A DNA stretch of 64,000 bases from Pterois miles (lineage: Eukaryota > Chordata > Actinopteri > Perciformes > Scorpaenidae), in NCBI GenBank assembly GCA_947000775.1, contig CAMQGK010000052.1:31009501-31073500 (forward strand), read 5' to 3'. Each line of letters starts with the position of its first letter. Within the stretch, counting starts at the first letter, position 1. Of this stretch, positions 47,001-59,000 are shown piece after piece. Below the pieces are notes generated by a model that had not been told where the DNA came from, did no database searches, and saw nothing but the letters and a program-made list of their open reading frames with translations. The position numbers and the translations under genes are program-made.

Positions 47001-50000
47001 CGCTGGACACTCTCAACCATAGAGCACTGAGAATTATTACAAATTTTAAAGCCCTTACGCACCACTGCTCTCTGTATACTCGGGTAGCATGGTCCGCAGA
47101 CTGAACCACCGGTGGGCTCTTATTCATAACGCCATTCTTGATCTGTTTCCATTATACGTACGGGCCTACATGCTTCAAAAAAGTACCAGAAGTTACTGTC
47201 TTCGCTCCCAGGACCTAATCTTATTAAGTGTCTGCAATATCTGCACTAAACTGGGGAAAACGGGCATTAAAAAATGCTGCTCCCTCTTCTTGGAATCAGT
47301 TACAAAATGACCTGGTTCTGTGAGAGCTGGTCTCACTGAAGGTCTTTTAAAAGACTTGGAAACAAGCACATCTGGCTGTAGATGTTTTGAATGCTGAGGA
47401 ATGTTTTATGTATCTTATGATTCTGTAATTTGCTCTTTGCTTTGAATTATGTTTGTTTTATGTCTGACTAACTGTGCGACTGCCTATCTTGGCCAGGACA
47501 CTCTTGAAAAGGGGATTTTTAATGTCATTGAGTCTTTGCTCCTGGTTAAATAAAAGTAGAATTAGTAGGCATGAAAAGTGAATTCAGAAACATGCAGATT
47601 GCAGCTGAAATAGATTTGTTGTTATTGTGGTTGTATAAATATGATTTATGGTGCCGTTAGATTGCTGCGAAACAGCCCCATTAATACAGGTGCTGCCTCC
47701 CTTTGTGGCAGAGAGCAAACACTTGTTTTTAACCGCAGTGAAAATGTTGTCATGACCGAAAGGTCTGAAATGGGTTTCCTCAGGAGTTTGGCTAGCGACT
47801 CCCTTAGACGTAGGGTGAGAAGCTCAGCCATCCGTGAGGGACTCGGAGTAGAGCAGCTGCTCCTTTATGTTGAAAGGAGCCGGTTGAGGTAGTTCAGGCA
47901 TCTGGTAAGGATGCCCCGCTTGGGCTCCTCCCTAAGGAGGTGTTCCAGGCACGACCAGCTGGAAGGAGGCCCCGGGAAAGATCCAGGACTAGGTGGAGAG
48001 ATTACATCTCCACACTGGCCTGAGAACGCCTCAGGATCCCCAAGACAGAGCTGGTTAATGAGGCCAGAGAAAGGTAAGTTTGTGGTCCCCTGCTGGAGCT
48101 GTTGCCCCCGTGACCCGACCCCAGATACGCAGTTGACGATGAGTGAGTGAAAATGTTGTTTTTGAAAGGCTTAACGCCAAATAATATGGACTGAAATCTG
48201 GAACTATTAGATCAAGGAATTAAAAAAACAAGCAGTACTTGATCATTTTAGATACTCTGTGCTATAAACACAGAAAGTTTTGAGCTCTTCTTCTGATGCT
48301 TATGTTGAGTTTGAACTTGACATACTTGCACAGTGTTTGGCATCAGGAAGTCCTCCTGTTGCTGCAGTTCTACATGCAGCCTGTGTTTTCCCTGCAGGCT
48401 CTCGTTGTCTCTCTGCAGTCGGCTTAGTTCGTCCGCCACCTGCTCCCTCGACTTCACCAGCACCGCCTGAAACAAACAAACAAAATAAATCACTCAGTCT
48501 CATCGTGTATCAGCTTGTTTGCCCGTTGTTTTTTAAACTCCTGTCACATGGAACAAGCAGGACTTCCACACATGGTCAAGCGTGACTCACCATCATTCCA
48601 CTCGATGTGACATTATGACTGAATTCATGACAGTATTAAGACCCATTTTTCTTTAGATTAAAGCCACATGCAGCAACAGGAACGTCTCATTTTTCTGGCA
48701 GACAAGTTCGTCTGCGAAGGCTTTGAAAGCACATCGATGCATGTGTTGACACAGCTCGCAGCTACACATTCATTATTAAGTGTTTCAGTCTCACTTACTT
48801 CCTCCTGTTTTCCCCTCACAGCGATCTGCTAGAAAAAGTAATAGCACTTACTTTACTGAGCAATGCTTAAGGCTTTTTTTTGTCAGTGATGTACAATGTA
48901 TGAATCTGTATGTTTCTGTTGTGGAGGATTAGCAGTGTCTGGACATATTTAATGCCATATTTACAAGTAAAAAATCCTTTAGCCAAGAGCAAATTATTGT
49001 GGTAACTGTGGTGACTATTTTGTTGATACTTTAGGTTTAAACTACACCTGAAATACTCAATAATTAGCCCTCCTATGGTAATTTGAATCAGTAACAACTG
49101 GGATGATTGACATACATTATTCTAAGCCTCTAAAGTGTTCAGATCTACAGTGTTTTATATTATTTTAAGTTAAATATCTTTGATTTTGGAGCTCTTGGTT
49201 GGACAAAACAAAACATCCAAACATGTCACTGTGAACTCTCAAACACTGTAAACAAGTAAATCTTGATTTTATAGCACTTAATCATACTTCTATCTTGTCT
49301 TAATAGTGCATTTCTTATCTTATTGTATTTTTATTGCTGCCTATTATGATCCAATTTAACCTCAACTAATTTGTAGTGATAAACATAAACAGTATAAATC
49401 TTTATGTTTCTGTTGTGGTGGATGAGTAACATCTGGACATATTTAACACAATGTCCTATCTCCATCTTAAATCTCAAATATTTGTGGTAGGGAGGAACAG
49501 TGACTTTACAAAACAGTTTCCACTTTACGTCCAAAAAATGTTGTTTATTTTTTAGGTTTAAACCTGAAACACTTAGTGAATAATTGAATAGTGGACCGAG
49601 AAAGAGGGGCTGCACGGTGGTGCAGCACTCTCGCCTCACAGCAAGAGGGTCGCAGGTTCGAATCCGGCTTGGGACTCTTCTGTGTGCATGTTCTCCCCGT
49701 GTTAGCGTGGGTTTTCTCCGGGTACTCCGGCTTCCTCCCACAGTCCAAAGACATGCAATTTAGGTTAATTGATGACTCTAAATTGCCTGTAGGTGTGGAT
49801 GTGAGCGTGAATGGTTGTCTGTCTATATGTTGTCTGTCTCTATGTGCGATGGACTGGCGACCTGTCCAGGGTGAACCCCGCCTTCGCCCGATGCCAGCTG
49901 GGATCGGCTCCAGCCCCCCCGCGACCCCTAACGGGATAAGCGGTTGACGATGGATGGATGGATGGACCGAGAAAGAACATTAAATAGATAACAAGTTGTA

Positions 50001-53000
50001 AAATAGACATACAACGTGTTATGCTTCTTTGCTGCTATGCTGCTTCTGATGTTCTGTGTTTTATATTATTTTAAATGAAATATCTTTGGGTTTTGTACTG
50101 TTGGCTGGACTAAACAAGACATCGAAAGATGTCACCTTGAACCTTGAAAAAAAAAAGTTTTACAATTTACTCATACTTAACTAAAGGCTGGTCCACCCCA
50201 CACACAACGACATGTTCTGTTAAATTTAACAGTGTTGTTCCTGTAGTGTGTGGAGAGCAACGATTTGGCCAAAACAGCCACCACATACCAACAGATTCAT
50301 TTATGAACAAGAGCTCCAACTACAAAAAAAAAAAAAAAAAAAAAATGTACATCTCGCAAAATCTCTCGCGATCAAACGTGACTTTAGTGTAAACAAACAT
50401 GGCGGGCGACGGGCAGGAAGAATTAGTGATGTTAGTTTTTACTTTGTACTGAAAATTCACGAAGGATGGATGGATGAAGTCACGGAGACATGATGAATGA
50501 ACACTCTCATCGTTGCCACAAATGTTGGTCCTCGATTTCTGAGCTCCATCTTACTACTTTATGCTTCACAGTTTCCATTAGCCACAGCTGCCATGATGGC
50601 GGTGGTTGTCCTTCTGCTTCAGTTTGCTTGGTTTTCAATTAGCAATCAGTCGTTCTTTTCCAAATGACTGTCATTGGCTGTCCTCGGGGTTCCCCACCCA
50701 CGACAGGATATCCCATCATAAACACTGAACATGTTTAATATTTAAGATTTTAATTGGTGCAGCCAGGATGGATGTAAAAAGCACTCTTAACAAACCCACA
50801 GGATACACCACAGGAATATCTGGAAAGTTCATCTGTATAACCATCAAAAAATGAGGGCTTTGCTGATTGTTGTCAGGAGGGAGAATCGGACTCAATATCG
50901 GCTTGGTTCTTGTGTAGTGTATGAAATAGAAAATAACAGCGAGCATGTTTCTAAATCTTGAAAAGTATCGGGTGCCAGGTAGTAGTAAGAACAAAAGGAA
51001 CAAAATTTTATGCTGACAAAGGCTTATTGCTGTTTGTTTGTTTGCCCAATATAATAAAGAAGACACTTTATCTGAGTGCTGGAGATTTTGTTCCTTCCCG
51101 TGTAGTGTGTGCCCGCCATAAGTAACATATATGACAATCTACAGTGACGTATAGTGTATGAATCTGTATGTTTCTGCTGTGGTGGATGAGCAACATTTGG
51201 ACATATTTAACATTTTACAAATGAAAAATGCCTCATCGCCACTTCTAACAAATATTTGTGGTAGGGAGGCACAGTGACGTTATTATTGCCACAGAGGCAG
51301 AGAGAAGTAAATCCAAAACACTAACAGGCTGAGATTCAGTTTGGCTGCATGTGCGATAACGTCGCTGGAGCCTGTTGTCAAAACCCAAAATTGATATATG
51401 CTTATCTGAAGGGCTGAAGCCTCGCCAGCATTCGCAGACTCTGACATTGGGGCAGGAAGGAAGAAGAGATCCAAACACAGCTGGCAAGAACAAGCAACAG
51501 AGGAAGAATCGGCGGCTCACCATCTGTTCCTGTGTGTTCCTCTTTGCTTCACTGAAGGCCTGTTGTAATGTGCTGAGCAGCATTTCTGACTCCTGCACTC
51601 TTTGCATGAGGGCGGACACCTACAGCATAGACAGAAAAAAACAAAACATCACTGGGACAAGAGGAGGCAACAAAAAGGTCTTTAGACTATAGACAGAAAT
51701 ACTCAGCGGTGAAAGAAATACACACATCTTGTATTTAAGTAGAAGTAACAATGCTACAGCACAGAAATACTCACTCAAACACAATTCTTCCTTTTTTCCT
51801 GTGTATGTTCATGTGTATGCATGTACAGTATATGTGTACAATGTCTGTGTGTATATATAAGCTATAGTACACGTTATATATGTATATATGCATACACACG
51901 AGCCAGCCTTAATTTTTAAGATTTCTTTTTTAAATTTATTATTATGTATTTTATTTTTAAAAATCTGTTTTGTTTGATCTTTTCCATGTTTTTATTCAGA
52001 TTTTTCAGCATTTTTTTCTTACTTTTTCACTATAAAATATCTAAACGTTGTAGAAATTATGGAGTATGGACAACATATTTAAGTAAATATAAATTTATGT
52101 TAATTTCTGCAAGTATTAGCATCAAAATATACTTAAAGTTCCAAAAGTAAAAGTACTCATTATGCAGAGTGGCTCAGAATACCGTAATATATATTATTGG
52201 ATTATAATTATGGAAGCGTTAATGCTTCAGCTGGTAAAAAGTGGAGCTCATTTTAACTACTTCAGATGTTTTATCTTCATGGTAACTTGTGAATTCTCCC
52301 ACAGGGATCAATAAAGTTGTATCTAAATGTATAATATCACATCACAATTTATGTGTTGATTATATTTTGTATTATTTATCTGAACATGCATAGTAAAGTT
52401 ATTAAATAAATGCAGTGGAGTAGTATAAAGGGGCACAATATGGAACTACTCAAGTAAAAGTACATCAAAATGAAATGAACTTCCTACCACTGGAAATACT
52501 GAATATACATAGTATGCATATAGTAAAATAAAAATATAGAGTTCATGCATCTTAAACCAAACACACAAAATTAATAACATGCTGAACCAGCTTTTACTGC
52601 TGACTTAACTGATTTAATGATGTTTATATGAATGTTAGAAGAGTTAATAAAAACACAAAGGAAGTCAGTCACCATTTGTGCTCATTTTGTTGACATTAAA
52701 GTACAACTTAACAGTTGATTACACCAAATAGATATCAAAGGTCAACACTGAAGATGGGGGAACTACTCTGCAATACTAACCAGCCATTGCAGAGACAGCT
52801 GACCGTCCTGGCTGCAACACTGGACCTCAGTGTCCGGACCAGTTGTGGCCCACAGCTGTGACATCTGTCTAAAATGAGTCTGCTGCTTTGTGAAATGACA
52901 AAAGGCTTTTCAGAAAGTTTGTGGTCTGCTGCACTGCAAGATCCTCCCAAAGCTTTAAGCATTTATGAGCAGTATATAAATATTAAAGTTTGCAGCCAAC

Positions 53001-56000
53001 CCTCCTGATTTTCCTGGGAGACTCCTGTTTTTCATCACCCTCTCCTTGTTTCCCCCCGGGGTCACAATTCCCCCATATTTCTCCTGATTTATGACAAATG
53101 TTCACACCTTTATTTTACCCTTTTCATTATCTCAACATGTTTCTGGCACTGTACAGTGACTGTAAGCCCTACTGTTTCCACCCAGACAACAACAGAACGA
53201 CACCTAATGTTGTTTCCTCGGGGAAGAGAGCTACTTGTGGGTTTGAGCTGAGCTCGCCGAACCGGGCTTTGCTTGATGCAGCAAAAAGCTGTCATGGCGT
53301 GGAGCAAGCCATTTGATATAATGGGTTTCAGAGTGCGGTGGTGCTGTGGTCGTGTTGCGTCTGAAAGAACCTTCAGTAAGTGAGAGAAAGAGAGAGAAAG
53401 GGAGAGCGGGGCTGCGGTAAAAGTCAAGTCACATAGCCCCGTTCACCCCGCTGCCACACTGTCAACCATCATACCAACTCTGAAGCTCTTAAGTTAAATA
53501 GTTTTCAAGTTCTGCTCCAGAAACGACAGTGGATGGTGTTCATTTCTGCTACTCAGGTTAACTCAGTCTACAGGAAGGAAGAGGCCCATGAGCTGTTGAT
53601 GTCTTACACAGAAGGTTTATTGAAGCTTGATCATGGAGAACTGTCAGGCCTCCACATCGGTGTGCTCTCTGCATGAAAACCTCACATCTGCCCGTCGTCC
53701 CTGGTGCTCAGTGTTTCATCCTCATCATGTTTTGACTTGCGAGAGCCCTCTGATATCTCTGACCCTGGCTGCCCTGGCAACTGGTTCTATGGCGACTACT
53801 ACAGACACATCTGTACAGATAACAGTGGCGCCCCAGATCAGGAAACAAACCCAGTGACCCAGTCAACACAAGAGACACCCTGACCTCCCGACCAAGGAGA
53901 GAGGAATAGATACCCCTAACTATGTTGTCGTGGGGGTATAATTATGTCCTAGTGTCTTTTTAACATAAGGTCAAGGAAAGAGCCATCCATCGTCAACCGC
54001 TTTTTCCCGTTAGGGGTCGTGGGGGGGCTGGAGCCGATCCCAGCTGGCACTGGGTGAAGGCGGGGTACACCCTGGACAGGTCACCAGTCCATCGCAGGGC
54101 ACATAGAAAAAGACAACCATTCACGCTCACATTCACACCTACGGGCAATTTAGAGCCATCAATTAACCTAAACAGCATGTCTTTGGACTGTGGGAGGAAG
54201 CTGGAGTACCCGGAGAAAACCCACGCTAACACGGGGAGAACATGCAAACTGCACACAGAAGAGTCCCAAGCCGGAATCGAACCTGCGACCTTCTTGCTGT
54301 GCGGCAACAGCGCTAACCACTGCACTTGTGTAATTATGAAGAAGGTCCGCTGTGATGAAACTACAGTGTTCTGAAGATGGACTACAGTTACTGTGGATTT
54401 AACGTAAAATTAATCATTTAACAGAAAACTGCTATTGCAGTTGTACTTTACTGTATAAGTGTAATTACTTTGAGATTTTCATTTTTTAAAAGTCCCCAGA
54501 ATGCAGGAAACAAAGTCTCTGAAACTCAAATATATCTCCTCCCTATTTTTGAGGTCGGCAAGTATGGTGTGCAGAGAGTGCAGCGGACCTGTGATGCATC
54601 ATGGGAACACTCGTGGGAACACTTGTGGGAACAGTGTGGGAACAGTGTGGGATAAGGAAGAATCCATTATCACACATTATCAGTGGGCGTGTTACATCAG
54701 CGGTTTGTTAGGGGACTATTAACAAATGAAGGCCAACAACATCAGCTTCTCTCCTCCCATTAAAAATCAGCTTTCTGTATCCACTATGACGAGTTTGGTC
54801 ACTTCTGGAAAAGCTTTGCCTCGGAGGATAATCCAGTAATAATCTTTTATTTTCTTATTACAAGAACTAGACACACAAATCAGCCAGGGCAAATATCTCT
54901 TTTACTTTTAGTGTGAAAATGCTAAATATCTAACTGACTAAATTAGCACTACTGGGAATCCATATTAATTATCTAAATTTTGTTAAGCACAAGAGAGTGA
55001 ACAGATGAGCAAATCAAACACAGAAGGAGTTTGTGTGGATAAAGAGAGGCCTTATACAGCTGATACAATTGAGTTGGTCCAAGCACATGATGAAAATCCC
55101 AAAACACAGTGAATCTCTTCACTAAAATAGCAGTTACACTCCCTCCTACTGTACGGTACCTCTCCTCCCACTGTGGTAAGTCATCGAAACACCAAACCGG
55201 TGCAGATGAGAAGAAATCCTCACTGTGCACTTTAGGTAATACGCCCACATATATTAGATACTAGTGCCTGTTGTCAGGAAGACCACCAACACTATTACGG
55301 GACTCTAAAGTGCTGAACTCAATAGACGTTCTCTCTCTTCCACAGTCACTGCACTACCTCTAAAAACAGTCAGATATTATAGACATAAGCCTAAAGCAGA
55401 ACCAGGTTTCAGTACACTACTTCTACAGCTGCACGATTAATCGTTAAAAGACTGTGATCTCGATTCAGGCATATATGTGATCTCATTTCTGAAGGACAAT
55501 GATTTTGCCAAGAATTAATTGAAGAGCTGAGAAAAACGCAGAGGAGCAGCTTTAAGGAGAAAAGCTGGTCCACCTTAAATCAATCAATGTCAATGTCAAT
55601 GTGTCCAAACCTTAGCAGCAGTTTCCTCGTTGCCCACTTTGACCGAATCTTCCAGATTCTGTTTCTCAGTCATCGTCCTTTCCAGCTGATCATTGGCCTG
55701 ACGCAGCATCACCTGCAGTTTCTTCACCTGGAAAAATGGAGCATGACAGAGAAACAAAACACTATCATACAAAATGTAGATCGGGTCTTAAGGCAGTACA
55801 GCTCTACCGCTTCTAAAAACATCCGTGGTTTGATGTCAATAGACGTTCTTGCAGTAAAAATAAAAGTGAGAGCAAAGACACAAACCTGATCTCGTGTCTC
55901 GGCCTCTTGTCCTTGGATGGCCTGCAGCTGCTTCTCATAGTTGGAGCACATGTCACAACGCCGACCGAGCTTCCTGCCCGCATTTTTCACCTGGTGACGG

Positions 56001-59000
56001 ACCAGTAAGAAAACTATGAAGCAATTAATAATAACCACTTGATAATGTAAAGACTTTGAGTGTGCTATTGTGACAATGAATTAAAAAAGAAAATTCCTTC
56101 TTCTCCTTGGGAGGGAGTTGACATGCCAGTATCCCGGTATGTGTCAGGAATTTTTGCCAAAATATTATCCTCAATCTCAGAGATAAATAACTGCAGGACC
56201 CTGGGATAATTAGCATGTTCGCTCTTGTGTGCACTTGTTCACTAGTGTGGTCACTCCGAACCTCATGATTTCTCCCACGCAACTGTCAAAGTCAGACCTT
56301 AAATTGCTGTTATTGCAGTAATCTTGATCAACTTTTGAGCATTTTTTTTTCCAAATAATCATCATGCTATGAAGTCACTTTACAGTTCATCTGGGTGGCA
56401 AAATAGTATTTAGATCACGTGAACGAAGCAAAACTGTAAATGTAAACTATGCAGACGTGTGTCTTGATCAGACACATTATTTTACTTCGCAGAACATGGG
56501 AGTTGCTGGTCTATTGTGTGACTTTGGTTAGTTCAGGTTCACCAAAGTTACAGAGAAACACAAAGTTGGGAGGGTAAAGAGTGAAAATATTCTAAATATA
56601 GTGTACACTGATCTGTTTAGCTGGCTAAAACACCGCTGCTACCACCGTCTATAGCAGTACATTACTTTGCTCCTGTGCTGGTACTCCTGTCTGTTTCTCC
56701 AAACTGGGGGCGTGCTGACCATCATGTACTATAGGTAATACACCCACTATGGATAAGTACCTCATGCAAACCCACTTCAAAATACCCAAACTACCCCTCC
56801 CTGCATGTGAAGGATTTTCCATCCCTGCCAATGCACACAGTAATAACCTCAGAACAGCCCTTTGAAAGTTGGCCTCATGCTCCCATAGAATAGCAAAAGA
56901 CGTGAAACAGTTAAGAGGATAAGCTGGAAAACAGAGGATTACATGGTTCTGTAAGAGTGGCATTCAGGTTTTTTTTCCCAAATTGTTATTCTCTTAAACT
57001 TACACTTAATTTAAGGCGAGAAATGCAGGGAAAAACAGTATCTTCCCTGAGGGTTATCATCCTGGAATCACAGAAAAACTTTCAACGCTACATAGTGCTG
57101 TGTACATTTAATATCCTGTCATTAAATTGTTTGACTTATATTTAATCACAGCACTGTATTTAAACTATCAAAACATCTCGGAGATGCACCTCTTGCTGCA
57201 GCAGGTTCCACTCGCTGTCGCTGACGAGTCTGTAGCCCACCGGCGGTAAGAAGGCGGTGTCGGGTGCGTGGGAGATGCTGGACAGCAGCGATGCCGTCTC
57301 CTCCTGCTCGGGCGTCATGGCCTTGATGGCCTTTTCCTGGTCTTTAGTCAGCAGGAAGTGGCTCGCCGTCAGCTTGATGGAGCTGATGGACGAAGTCTCG
57401 CCAAAACTACTGTCCGTTACGCCACAGTCGGCCCCCACCAAGGGCCCAAAGTCTGACTCATCCAAGTGGCTGGCCGACTTGGCCTTGTGGTTGTGACCGC
57501 CGAGTCCCTGCTGGACGGACAGCGAGGAGCCAAGGCTGTCTGTTGACTGAACCCTCCGGAGGTTTTCCTTGTGGGGGTCCACGCCAGCCACCACATCAGT
57601 GTCTAAGGAGTGCATCGAGCCATGGGCGCTGTGATTGGCGTGAGGCTGAAAGAGAAGAGGATTTATTTTCTAATAATTTGATTTTTTTTTATGCAGATAG
57701 GTGGTTATATGCATAAGAACACACAGGACAATAACAATGTAAATGGCTAACATGTAAAATTTTTGACAGTTCTCACTGACTTCAGCACTGTTGAATAAAT
57801 TTTTTGGGATGTTGATTAAAACAGTTAGTCTGGAGTAGGGGTGACAATAATTAACCTTTAACTGTTAACTGACATTAAGCATTTCAACCGATTAAAGCTA
57901 TCGGTTAAACACACGAGGCTGCTAGAAGCACACAAAGACAAAAGTGAAGGTGCCGTGTTGCCTGTTTGCAGCTCATGTTACTCTAAAGGGAAAATAATAT
58001 AAGGAGCAAGACGATAATGGCTCTGCTCTGTTCTCTCTGAGGGACGTATCACGTTACGTGGTGCTCGTACCTCCTCAATGCTCAGCCCGAGATAATAATC
58101 CTCCAGAGGCTCGGTGTTGTCTCCCACATCCTCCTCCTGCAGCTCCTTCACTTGGCTCAGCCTCTCCTTCTCATCCTCCTCCTTTGATGGAGAGAAAAAA
58201 GGTTTTTAATCAACAGCCATATTAAGACAACTATAAAGATAGCCTACTATCACTGGAAGAATACAACAAGAATTAAAGGGCTGATGTCTCAGCAGGATTT
58301 GGAAAAACTAGTCCATGCATTTATCTTCAGCTGACTTGACTACTTAACGGCGTCTATACTGGTCTTCCTAAAAAAAAAAAAAAAAAAAAAAAAAAATATT
58401 TCTGCTGCTAGAGTCCTCACTAAGACCAAGACAGTGGATCATAACAGTCCAGTTCTAAGGTCTCTACATTTCCTCTACATCTTCTGCTATGTTATGAACC
58501 ATCCAGACCTCTCAGGTGATCTGGATCAGGTCTGCTTAGTGTCCCCAGCGTCAAAACTTAAACAAGCAGCGTTCAGTTTTTATGTACCAAATATCTGGAA
58601 CCAGTTCCCAGAAAACTGCAGGACTACTCCAACTCTTTTAAATCAAAACCTAAAACTTTCCTGTTTGCTGCCTTTTGTTAAACCAAATTAACTTATACTG
58701 CACTATAACTTTTAATCTTGTGTTTTATACTCTATTGTAGCTTCTATTCTAGCTTTTATTTTTAGCTTGTTTGTAGTTTTCTTTTCTTTCTTTAACATTT
58801 TATGTTGTTTTAATTATGTCTTAATGTTCTTTTGAACTTTGTCTCATTGTTCTTGATTGTTTGTGTAAAGCACTTTGAATTTCCTTGTTGCTGAAATGTG
58901 CTATACAAATAAGCTGCCTTGCCTAATCATACATTCGTCACATATTAGTTTCATCCATTACTCCACTTTATTAGGTAAAAACAAATCTAATATCCAATAC

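Noticed and set aside
47641..48150. Serine/arginine-rich frames resembling a small nuclear protein
   Set aside because: Sequence order and the downstream simple tail fit a dead retrotransposon fragment.
48280..48585. 101-codon plus-strand frame over RABEP1 exon w10
   Set aside because: It is the antisense shadow of a well-supported exon.
49640..49670. Possible tRNA gene because of GGTTCGAATCC
   Set aside because: The box B-like core is part of a SINE head; there is no cloverleaf with paired acceptor stem around it.
49331..49947. Frames of 69-136 codons on both strands
   Set aside because: They overlap the SINE-like element and its flank; the same frames appear in the inverted copies at 45548 and 53985, so they reflect repeat sequence.
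57257..57496. Plus-strand frames over RABEP1 exon w6
   Set aside because: They are antisense shadows of a 456-bp coding exon with strong family similarity.
58434..58691. 85-codon plus-strand frame as a host gene
   Set aside because: It is the truncated C-terminal piece of a LINE reverse transcriptase with a LINE-type 3' tail.
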